Translations under genes and position numbers: made by a program
Notes under the pieces: model-generated
Told to the model about the DNA's origin: nothing
The model's database searches: none
The model's input: the letters and a program-made list of their open reading frames with translations, nothing else
Shown: one piece after another, positions 1 to 5,757 of the stretch
Numbering within the stretch: position 1 is the first letter of the stretch
How the letters are laid out: each line of letters begins with the position of its first letter
Origin: Acidobacteriota bacterium
Lineage (GTDB): Bacteria > Acidobacteriota > Terriglobia > Terriglobales > Acidobacteriaceae
Assembly (NCBI GenBank): GCA_021841795.1
Contig: JAKCDN010000164.1
Span: forward strand, 1 to 6,886
Direction: 5' to 3'
Length of the DNA stretch: 6,886 nt

Positions 1-150
1 CCTCCGTGCACGGAGGGAGCGCTCTGGTTTGTGCTGCAGGAAGACCTGAGCATCAGCCGCTCGCAGTATCGCGCCTTCACGGATCTCTACAAGATCAATA
101 CGCGTCCGGTGCAGGATACGCACGGACGGCGCATTGAATCGAACGACTGA
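1..150 (+). CDS. C-terminal end of an unidentified protein (5' part outside the window)
   Basis: Frame 1 is open from the window edge to a TGA at 148-150 and gives 49 residues. The composition looks like a real folded protein: ALWFVLQEDLSISRSQY, then AFTDLYKINTRPVQ, then a charged tail ending RRIESND. There is no start codon in the window because the gene began upstream. I do not recognise the family from this tail and assign no function. The gene is convergent with the minus-strand HAD phosphatase, with 93 bp between the two stops. No terminator with a T-tract is visible in that gap, which holds only GC-rich sequence, including a NotI-type GCGGCCGC palindrome and a 10-bp direct repeat (197-206 and 227-236). 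The first 16 bases are a perfect palindrome inside this reading frame. Confidence 0.6.
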   Translation, partial: PPCTEGALWFVLQEDLSISRSQYRAFTDLYKINTRPVQDTHGRRIESND

Positions 151-243
151 GGCGGGAGCGCAGGGCATGAGGCGTTGCGGGGAAGGATAACCGGCGGCCG
201 CACCGCAGGGCTCGCTTCCCGTCTCCGCCGCACCGCCGAGGGT

Positions 244-930
244 TCACGATTCCGATCGTGGCTGCAGGCGCAGCATAATCTGCCCAAGATGGGCGTGCGC
301 GGCGACCTCGTCGAGGTCATGCACCACGTAGTGCGCGGCATCGAGCGATTCGATGGGGTGGGAAAAGGTGGTGGCGACCACGGTGCAGCCTGCGAGACGC
401 CCGGCCTGCGCACCGAAGGCGGAATCCTCAAAGACAACGCAATCGGAGGGCGAGACGCCGAGCAGCGCCGCCCCGGCGAGAAACGGTTCGGGATGGGGCT
501 TGCCGCGCGTAACGCGGTCGGCGGTGACGAGCCGCGCGGGGATGGGGATGTTGGCAGCCGCCATGCGGATGCGCGCCAGCCGCTCGGTGGCGCTGGTTAC
601 CACGGTCCAGCGATCGGCGGGCAAAGCGGCCAGCAACTGCTGAACGCCGGGCAGTACGGTGAGGCCTTCGTTATCGGCCAGCTCGATGTCTTCAATCACC
701 TCGAGCTCGGATTCCGGGTCAAGATCAGGACAGAGCAGAGCGATGGTCTCGACGGCGCGGCGGCCGTGCGCTAATTCGAGAGTCTTTGCCGGATCGACGC
801 CGCGGAGCTGCGCCCATCTGGTCCAGCTCCGCTCGACCGAAGCAATGGACGAGATCAGGATTCCGTCCATATCGAAGAGAATGGCCTGGCAGGAGATCGA
901 AACCGGGGAAGAGAGCAAAGAAGAACCCAT
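244..930 (-). CDS. HAD-superfamily phosphatase, DOG/GPP (sugar- or glycerol-phosphate phosphatase) type
   Basis: This 228-residue protein has all four HAD motifs in order. Motif I is FDMDG with the nucleophile D20 and acid D22. Motif II is VVTSA with T112/S113. Motif III is GKPHPEPF with K144. Motif IV is VVFEDS with E168/D169. A helical cap lies between motifs I and II (about residues 27-95). Known family members with this cap dephosphorylate small sugar or polyol phosphates in the cytoplasm using Mg2+ and an aspartyl-phosphate intermediate. The HGRR segment in the cap, TSA, GKPHPEP and FEDS-G-AG-AGC resemble yeast GPP1 and DOG more than classic beta-phosphoglucomutases. ILISS after motif I, instead of the common xLxDS, also fits that group. 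The substrate cannot be read from sequence. The ATG at 930 is chosen because motif I then begins at residue 19. The frame is open further upstream to 1113, but that part is an Arg-rich shadow of the AsmA gene. There is no clear Shine-Dalgarno. The gene starts 23 nt after the AsmA stop, so co-transcription is likely. Confidence 0.88.
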   Translation of the reverse strand: MGSSLLSSPVSISCQAILFDMDGILISSIASVERSWTRWAQLRGVDPAKTLELAHGRRAVETIALLCPDLDPESELEVIEDIELADNEGLTVLPGVQQLLAALPADRWTVVTSATERLARIRMAAANIPIPARLVTADRVTRGKPHPEPFLAGAALLGVSPSDCVVFEDSAFGAQAGRLAGCTVVATTFSHPIESLDAAHYVVHDLDEVAAHAHLGQIMLRLQPRSES

Positions 931-953
931 GATTCGATTGTATGGGGAGCGAA

Positions 954-3605
954 TCAGCGCCTGGCGGGAGCCTGGCCTGCGCCCCCGAAGCTCACGGAGA
1001 CGGGATCGCCAAAGGTCACTCTGGCGGCGATGGATTGCCTGCGCGCGCCGGCGCTGACCTGATTCCGTCCGATCGCAATGGCGCCGCCTGCGATTGCGGC
1101 GTCGGCCGTCCAACTGTCGAAGCGGCTGAGCGCGGGCGGGAGCGGCGCGACCTTCGAGGGCGCCGATGCCGTGGCGGCGATCATGCCGCGTCCGCAGGCG
1201 AAGTGGAGCGTCCCGCCGGCAGAGGCGCCGAAATCGCCGGCGGTATAGCCGGAGAGCTCGATTTTGCCATCTCCATTGAGCGGCGCGCCGGACCAGCGCA
1301 GCCCGAGGAGTGCGCCGACGGAGGCGGCATTGAGCTTCTGGAATGTACCGGCGAAGCTGTAGGCAGGCTTGCCCTGCTCATTGGCAGGCCGGTCGAGCGA
1401 TCCGGCGAGTTGGACCCTGCCGCCGAGGAGAGCGGCGTCGAGGCTCTGGATCTGCACGCCCGCAGGCAGAACCCGGACGGCGGCCGAGAGGTCGCGCAAG
1501 GTAACCGGACCGAGGAGCAGCGAATCCACCTTGACCTGGCCGTCCATGGCCGGCCAGGGCGGCGATGCCTCGGGATGGAGGCGATTGATGAGATCGGAGA
1601 GCAGCGAGTTACTTCCCTGGGCGCCGAGCAGTGCGGACTGGACGGTGCCGGCATCGAGAGCGCCCAATTGCACGAGAAAACGCACGGAGCAGGGCCGCGG
1701 CGCGTCAACATTGGCAGGACAGCCGGAGGGAAGGTCTAAAACGGCAGTTCCCTTCACCGGCCCATACGAGAAAGCCACCGGATCCCAGCGCAGGCTTTTG
1801 CCGTCAAGATGCAGCGTGGCCGCGGCGATCTGCACGTGATTGGCAAGATAATCGGCCTTCCAGTTGGCATTGCGCAGGACGATGGTTCCCGTGAGCATGT
1901 CCGTAACGGGAGCCGCGGCCTCATCGGGCGCAGAAGCGGGGGCAGAGGGTTTTGCGGAGCCGGCTGAACCGGCCTTTTCCAGGGCAAGAGCGGGGAGAGG
2001 CATCGCCTGGCTGGGCAGCCAGGGGCCGGCGGCCGTGAGATCGACTGTGAGTGGATCGCCTGCGAGCGCGGTGAGCGCCTCCGACTGGGGAATGCCGGCG
2101 GCATGAGCGAGCTCACGGGCACGAGTCATGGCGGCCTGCCCGCGCACGCCGACCCAGTACCCGGCCAGCGAGAAGCGCAGGTTCACGTCCAGGGGCGCAT
2201 CACCGCCGGCGGGAATGGCAACGACGCCGGTGAGGGCCGCGGCGGAGGCATGCGAAGCGGCCGACGGCGCAAGCGTGAAACTCGACGCCTTGACAGGTGA
2301 GTTGATGCCGCCGCCGGTAAGGGCAAAATCCGCGATCGTAAGCGATCCAGAAAGGGGCTGAGAATCCGCTGCCGGCCGCGGGCCATGCTTCAACTCCGCG
2401 GCTCGGCCAGCCGGCCTGGCCGGAGTGACGGAAGCGCTGTTTTCCGCGGCATAGACCAGCTTTCCGCTTACGACGCCGCCGGCTTCAAGACCGGGATCGA
2501 AGCCGTTGCGGAGCGTGCGCAGGGCATCGAGCCCAGCAGCGACGGGAATACGGTCAAGCAGGAGCGTAAACTGCGCGGGCAGGCTGCCGCCGGGTTTCTG
2601 GCCAGTGAGGCGCATACGGCCGTTTCCCAGGGGCGAATCGCAGGCCAGGTTCTCAACGGCGCGAAGCTTGTAGTGATAGACGAGGCCGCAGTTGGCATCG
2701 AAGTCCAGAGGAGTGGCGGGAGCAAACTCCGCACGGTGCACGCCGGAGGCACGGAGGCGCATGGCGATCTGGGCGGCGTCGGCGGTTCCGTCCACATGGA
2801 GCTCACCGGTGAGGTCTCCGCGCCAGCCGGGATCGGAGCCGGCGATGAGCCGGGCGAGCTGTCCCAACTGGGCCTGGCGCCAGTTGAGGTAGAGATGCAG
2901 GGGCATCTGCTGCAATGCGGGAGCCGCATGAACGCCGGCCTCCATGCGCACCACGCCGGTCTCCTCCTGGTTGAGGCTGACGTCGGTGCGCGCGGGCTGG
3001 CCACGCAGGCGGATACGCCATTCGCCGGGGCTGGCCTGCCATAGCTCAAGATCGGCGGCGACGAGCGAGAAGGGGAGCTTTTCAGCTCCATCCTTGAAGT
3101 TGATGCGGGAGTTGGTGGCCTCAAGCACGGGCAGGCGCAAGGCGGCGCGGCCATTTTCGGGCGAGGCCGCGCCGGTTTCGGCGGCGGCGGTGCGGAAGAT
3201 GGGGTCAAGGTTCCATTTGCCGGGAGCGGCATGGACGAGGTTGAGGCTGGCCTCATCGACGCTGATCCGGTCAATCTCAATGCGGCCGCGCCACAGGGAA
3301 AGCAGGCGCAGCGAGGCAGTGACCTTGTTGGCATGCAGGACGGGTTCGGCGCCGTAGGCCGGATCTTCAGCGACGCTCAGGTCGGTGAGCACAAATCCAG
3401 GCCATGGCAGCAGATGCGCCTCAACAGAAGCGAGACGCACGGGCCGCCCCAGGGAGCGAGCGATCAGATGGGTGATCTGGTTTTTGTAGCGGCTGACACT
3501 GATGAACGGAGGCACAACGAGCGCGATCACCAGCACCGCAGCGATGGCCAGCACGATCCGCAACTGATTGTGGAGTTTTTCTTTGCCCGCAGCGCTGTTG
3601 GTCAT
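954..3605 (-). CDS. AsmA-family inner-membrane protein
   Basis: The protein has 883 residues. A short cytoplasmic N-terminus is followed by one membrane helix at about residues 16-35, which anchors a large periplasmic part. Residues 38-135 form the typical AsmA N-terminal block: RPVRLASVEAHLLPWPGF, then LTDLSVAEDPAYG, a run of RLLSLWRGRIEIDRI, and SLNLV with KWNLDPIF. The rest is long and beta-rich, with repeated short strands. A Pro/Ala-rich linker at about 543-568 divides it. The end (about 690-873) has the AsmA C-terminal pattern: LNGDGKIELSGY, then LHF, then RNQVSAG and VTFGDPVSVSF. AsmA-like proteins are linked to outer-membrane biogenesis and to lipid transport between membranes. The exact role here is inferred only from the family. 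The ATG at 3603-3605 is the only reasonable start, because an in-frame TAG lies 15 nt upstream and no alternative start lies between. No Shine-Dalgarno precedes it. It is probably the first gene of a two-gene unit with the HAD phosphatase. Confidence 0.9.
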   Translation of the reverse strand: MTNSAAGKEKLHNQLRIVLAIAAVLVIALVVPPFISVSRYKNQITHLIARSLGRPVRLASVEAHLLPWPGFVLTDLSVAEDPAYGAEPVLHANKVTASLRLLSLWRGRIEIDRISVDEASLNLVHAAPGKWNLDPIFRTAAAETGAASPENGRAALRLPVLEATNSRINFKDGAEKLPFSLVAADLELWQASPGEWRIRLRGQPARTDVSLNQEETGVVRMEAGVHAAPALQQMPLHLYLNWRQAQLGQLARLIAGSDPGWRGDLTGELHVDGTADAAQIAMRLRASGVHRAEFAPATPLDFDANCGLVYHYKLRAVENLACDSPLGNGRMRLTGQKPGGSLPAQFTLLLDRIPVAAGLDALRTLRNGFDPGLEAGGVVSGKLVYAAENSASVTPARPAGRAAELKHGPRPAADSQPLSGSLTIADFALTGGGINSPVKASSFTLAPSAASHASAAALTGVVAIPAGGDAPLDVNLRFSLAGYWVGVRGQAAMTRARELAHAAGIPQSEALTALAGDPLTVDLTAAGPWLPSQAMPLPALALEKAGSAGSAKPSAPASAPDEAAAPVTDMLTGTIVLRNANWKADYLANHVQIAAATLHLDGKSLRWDPVAFSYGPVKGTAVLDLPSGCPANVDAPRPCSVRFLVQLGALDAGTVQSALLGAQGSNSLLSDLINRLHPEASPPWPAMDGQVKVDSLLLGPVTLRDLSAAVRVLPAGVQIQSLDAALLGGRVQLAGSLDRPANEQGKPAYSFAGTFQKLNAASVGALLGLRWSGAPLNGDGKIELSGYTAGDFGASAGGTLHFACGRGMIAATASAPSKVAPLPPALSRFDSWTADAAIAGGAIAIGRNQVSAGARRQSIAARVTFGDPVSVSFGGAGQAPARR

Positions 3606-3930
3606 GGGAGTACAGGGACCATTCTAGCTGCTGTTAGCAGCCTGGAGCCCTGGGCAAGGCGGACAAAGTGCAATGCCGGACCGACGGAGCCTGCGCGGGA
3701 TGGGGATTTGGCTGCTCGTCGAGCCTGGAGCCGGGCACAGGAGTGCGCATGAAAGCGGAGACAGGGCGCGGTTTTCCTGCGGATGAAGCGGCGCCGGCTC
3801 GCTGGGGCGGACGCGCTTGTTCCGCCCCAGGCAGAGCAAACGAACGATGAGGAATGGAGCAGGCCCGCCCGGTCCGGCAATCCCGAAGATCCCGCGATGG
3901 CATCGAAACGATGCGCAGGGGAATCCAGGA
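3606..3930. other. Intergenic region between tRNA-Val and the AsmA gene
   Basis: About 325 bp without a convincing protein gene. Short open frames exist on both strands, but they are either GC-driven or read through the tRNA. The region holds a perfect 10-bp inverted repeat (3802-3830), a small inverted repeat (3627-3641) next to a TAGAAT box (3621-3626, minus strand) just upstream of the AsmA start, and an 11-bp direct repeat AGCCTGGAGCC at 3639-3649 and 3722-3732. The promoter of the AsmA gene and the 3' end of the tRNA transcript should both lie here. Confidence 0.6.
3802..3830. repeat. Perfect 10-bp inverted repeat (hairpin), possible terminator without a T-tract
   Basis: CTGGGGCGGA at 3802-3811 is exactly complementary to TCCGCCCCAG at 3821-3830, with a 9-nt loop. 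On the minus strand it lies about 100 nt beyond the 3' end of tRNA-Val and about 200 nt before the AsmA start, where transcription from the tRNA might end. Neither strand has a run of T after the stem, so a classical intrinsic terminator cannot be claimed. It could also be a protein-binding site or chance in GC-rich DNA. Confidence 0.4.
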
Positions 3931-4005
3931 TGGTGGGCGCTATAGGATTCGAACCTATGACTTCCACCGTGTGAAGATGGCACTCTACCGCTGAGTTAAG
4001 CGCCC
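3931..4005 (-). tRNA. tRNA-Val, anticodon CAC, CCA end encoded
   Basis: On the minus strand a full cloverleaf folds by hand. The acceptor stem GGGCGCT pairs with AGCGCCC (7 of 7). The D-stem is ACTC with GAGT. The anticodon stem CCATC pairs with GGTGG, with one T-G wobble, and carries the 7-nt loop TTCACAC (3969-3975). The anticodon CAC is at 3971-3973 and reads the Val codon GTG. The T-stem ATAGG/CCTAT carries the loop TTCGAAT. The discriminator A is followed by an encoded CCA (3931-3933). The gene is 75 nt including CCA. Its promoter should lie at positions above 4005, but I see no clear -35/-10 pair there. Confidence 0.96.
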
Positions 4006-4497
4006 GGAACAGGCATGGAAAAGAGGGTGCGCCGACGGTCGGGGTGCGAGCAAAGCTCATTTTGCGACCCTCGAACCCTGCCGGATCTGCTTTCACTGGA
4101 GCTGCAGCCAAAGGCCGTCACAGGAAAGTCACCCCGGAAGGCGTCCCTTGGGGTAGAGTAACACCAGCAGGGCTTTACGTCCAAATCCTGTGGTTGGCTG
4201 GTCACGAATCGGCGCTGTCGATGTGCAGGAATGGACGGGAAACCGGGTATGTTCAGGAAGGCGCGATCAATCCGGCAGAAAAGGGAGATCCCCTACGACG
4301 GGGAGGCGACGCCTGACCCAGAATCCCGAACTTCCGGGTGCGGTTTGCCAGCCTCCAATCCGGACCAAAGGTATCCAGTTTCAACATTTTCGCCGCGCGA
4401 CGGGGATTCAGGCCGGGATAGCGCGGAAAATGGAGATTCCGCGAAAGAAAGCGATGGCACGGCGCAACCTTCCGACGGGGAGCGGGTTCGAGAAGAT
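4006..4497. other. Intergenic region and probable long leader of the sigma-factor gene
   Basis: About 490 bp separate the divergent tRNA-Val gene from the chosen sigma start. It should hold both promoters, but I could not find a convincing -35/-10 pair for either. The sigma frame stays open back to an ATG at 4231, which would add 89 residues. That stretch has mixed third-codon bases and encodes a hydrophilic, low-complexity Gly/Asp/Ser/Glu-rich sequence with no domain, so I treat it as leader. Visible structures are an 11-bp palindrome CCGACGGTCGG at 4032-4042 and the 7-bp hairpin at 4422-4443. I recognise no known riboswitch. Confidence 0.5.
4422..4443 (+). repeat. 7-bp perfect hairpin in the sigma leader
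   Basis: CGCGGAA at 4422-4428 is exactly complementary to TTCCGCG at 4437-4443. The 8-nt loop AATGGAGA contains the Shine-Dalgarno-like GGAG. It lies 54 nt upstream of the chosen sigma start, so it would be in the mRNA leader if the start at 4498 is right. A regulatory role is only a guess. Confidence 0.35.
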
Positions 4498-5169
4498 ATG
4501 GCAACGATGGTTCTCGACAGCCCCGGGCTGGGCGGCGAGCCGGTTGCGCGGCCGGCGGGAGCCCAGGATCCGAAGACGGGAATGCGGGAGCGTCTGGATC
4601 CGGGCAGCGACGCCGCCATCATGCTGCGGGTGGCCGAGGGAGATGAGGCCGGCTTTAACTACCTGGCGGAAAAGTACCACCGTCCGATGATTCACTTTCT
4701 CTACCGGATGGTTGGCAACCAGGCGGTGGCGGAGGAGCTGGCGCAAGAGGTTTTCCTGCGCGTTTATCGAGCCAGGAGCAGTTACCGGGCCGAGGCCAGG
4801 TTTACGACGTGGCTCTACCGGATAGCCACCAACCTGGCGGTGAACTATGCGCGCGACAACAAGCAGGAACGAAGCGCGCAGACGGTGTACCTGGACCAGC
4901 CAGACGAGGAGACGGGCACGTCTCCCGATGTGGCTGACGACGACCCTTCAGTGGAGGAGCGGCTACTGCGCGAGGAGCGCATGGCGGCCATACGCCGTCA
5001 CGTAATGGCGCTGCCGGAACGCCAGCGCATGGCCGTGGTGATGCACAAATACCGGGAGATGGACTATCGGCAGATTGGAGAAGTGCTGAAGCTGAGCGAG
5101 TCCGCGACCAAGTCGCTGCTGTTCCGGGCGTACCAGACACTGCGGGAAAAGCTGAAGGATTTTGTCTAA
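4498..5169 (+). CDS. ECF-type RNA polymerase sigma factor (sigma-70 family)
   Basis: With the start at 4498 the protein has 223 residues. Region 2 spans about residues 54-122. It includes the core-binding EELAQEVFLRVYRA (79-92) and the -10 recognition segment RFTTWLYRIATNLAVNYAR (101-119). An acidic linker follows (about 133-160). Region 4 spans about 168-220, with LPERQRMAVVMHKYREMDY and the helix-turn-helix RQIGEVLKLSESATKSLLFRA. There is no region 1 or 3, which defines an ECF sigma. It would bring RNA polymerase to a specific promoter set when released from its anti-sigma factor, which is probably the next gene (43 nt downstream). The start is uncertain. ATG 4498 fits the usual length and has purine-rich GAGAAG just upstream. 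ATG 4507 is also possible. The frame is open to ATG 4231 (312 residues), but that extension looks non-coding. About 38 residues before region 2 are variable and of unknown role. Confidence 0.92.
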   Translation: MATMVLDSPGLGGEPVARPAGAQDPKTGMRERLDPGSDAAIMLRVAEGDEAGFNYLAEKYHRPMIHFLYRMVGNQAVAEELAQEVFLRVYRARSSYRAEARFTTWLYRIATNLAVNYARDNKQERSAQTVYLDQPDEETGTSPDVADDDPSVEERLLREERMAAIRRHVMALPERQRMAVVMHKYREMDYRQIGEVLKLSESATKSLLFRAYQTLREKLKDFV

Positions 5170-5197
5170 GTGAAAAGAGGCCGGAACCCACCGGCGC

Positions 5198-5203
5198 AGG
5201 GGG
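5198..5203 (+). promoter_or_regulatory. Ribosome binding site of the anti-sigma gene
   Basis: AGGGGG lies 9 nt before the ATG at 5213 and supports that start. It sits in the 43-nt gap after the sigma stop, so the anti-sigma factor can be translated independently of sigma from a shared transcript. Confidence 0.55.
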
Positions 5204-5212
5204 TAACAAGCC

Positions 5213-5719
5213 ATGAAACATACCAATTCGGATTGCACGATGGTGGAAGAGAAGCTGGCCGATCTGCTGCTCGATCCACATGCAGTACCTGCCGGGGTTC
5301 AAGAGCACGTTGCGAAGTGTGGCAATTGCCGGTCCGAGCTGAGCCAGCTCCAGGCCACGATGCAGTTGCTGGATGCCTGGAAGGCGCCGGAGCCGAGCCC
5401 TTATTTTATGACGCGGCTGAATGCGCGGATGCGGGAAGAGCGCGCAGCGGCGCCGACGGGATGGCTGGCGGCGCGGATTGAGCGGTTGCGGGCCACGATC
5501 GCTTATGGACCGGGCCTGCATGTGCGCCCGCTGGCGGCGATGGCGCTGACGGCGGTGCTGCTGGTGGGCGGGGGGGCGTATCTTGGCATAACGGACTGGA
5601 CACAGCCTGCACAGTCGTCTCCGCAGGCCGCGGTGGTGCACGATCTGCAGACTCTCGACAGCAATGCCCAGGTGCTGGACCAGATGGAGTCTCTTTCCAG
5701 CAGCTCGACGGGGGATTGA
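5213..5719 (+). CDS. Membrane-anchored zf-HC2 anti-sigma factor
   Basis: The protein has 168 residues. The N-terminal cytoplasmic part carries the ZAS zinc-finger motif H32-x3-C36-x2-C39, with C8 as the likely fourth ligand, as in ChrR/RsrA-type anti-sigma domains (zf-HC2). One membrane helix lies at about 107-124 (LAAMALTAVLLVGGGAYLG region). A periplasmic tail of about 44 residues, rich in Ser, Gln and Asp, ends the protein. The role inferred from family and position is to hold the upstream ECF sigma at the inner membrane and release it on an envelope or redox signal. Whether the cue comes through the zinc site, proteolysis or the periplasmic tail cannot be seen. The start has a good ribosome binding site. 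The codons for the membrane helix include a run of seven G (5570-5576). Confidence 0.87.
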   Translation: MKHTNSDCTMVEEKLADLLLDPHAVPAGVQEHVAKCGNCRSELSQLQATMQLLDAWKAPEPSPYFMTRLNARMREERAAAPTGWLAARIERLRATIAYGPGLHVRPLAAMALTAVLLVGGGAYLGITDWTQPAQSSPQAAVVHDLQTLDSNAQVLDQMESLSSSSTGD

Positions 5720-5745
5720 TGGTTTGATAGTTTGGCTAAGAGCCT

Positions 5746-5750
5746 GGAGA
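5746..5750 (+). promoter_or_regulatory. Ribosome binding site deciding the GTG start of the DUF3106-like gene
   Basis: GGAGA is followed by a 7-nt spacer and GTG at 5758. No in-frame ATG sits at the right place for the signal peptide: the next Met is residue 10, and using it would remove the basic n-region MNRIRIAAR. This supports the GTG start. Confidence 0.7.
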
Positions 5751-5757
5751 AAGCCTT

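Noticed and set aside
197..236. 10-bp direct repeat GCCGCACCGC at 197-206 and 227-236 as a possible regulatory or attachment site
   Set aside because: It is short, low in complexity and in GC-rich sequence between two convergent genes, with no mobile gene nearby.
931..1113. 61-residue N-terminal extension of the HAD phosphatase
   Set aside because: The extension is Arg-rich and overlaps the end of the AsmA gene in another frame. HAD motif I sits at the normal distance from the ATG at 930.
942..1739. Plus-strand frame of 265 residues opposite the AsmA gene, with others at 2385-3044 and 175-774
   Set aside because: These are long antisense frames produced by high GC. They are rich in Gly, Arg, Ala and Glu with no recognisable domain, while the opposite strand encodes clear AsmA and HAD proteins.
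3639..3732. 11-bp direct repeat AGCCTGGAGCC (3639-3649 and 3722-3732) as a mobile-element footprint
   Set aside because: Close variants of AGCCTGG occur elsewhere in the window, and there are no terminal inverted repeats or transposase, so chance is more likely.
3783..3974. Plus-strand frame of 63 residues ending in VGAIGFEPMTSTV
   Set aside because: This end is the common artefact of translating the antisense of a tRNA T-arm and anticodon arm.
3602..4111. Minus-strand open frame of 169 residues across the tRNA, and a similar 119-residue frame at 3624-3983
   Set aside because: The part reading SAVECHLHTVEVIGSNPIAP is a well-known false translation of a tRNA gene. The rest has no domain or coding signal.
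4100..4230. Possible riboswitch upstream of the sigma gene
   Set aside because: I compared it by eye with the conserved cores of the TPP, cobalamin, c-di-GMP, SAM and glycine classes and none matched. The downstream gene is not a metabolic gene of the usual kind.
4802..5641. Minus-strand frame of 279 residues opposite the sigma and anti-sigma genes
   Set aside because: It is Arg/Pro/His-rich shadow sequence spanning two clear plus-strand genes and their intergenic gap.
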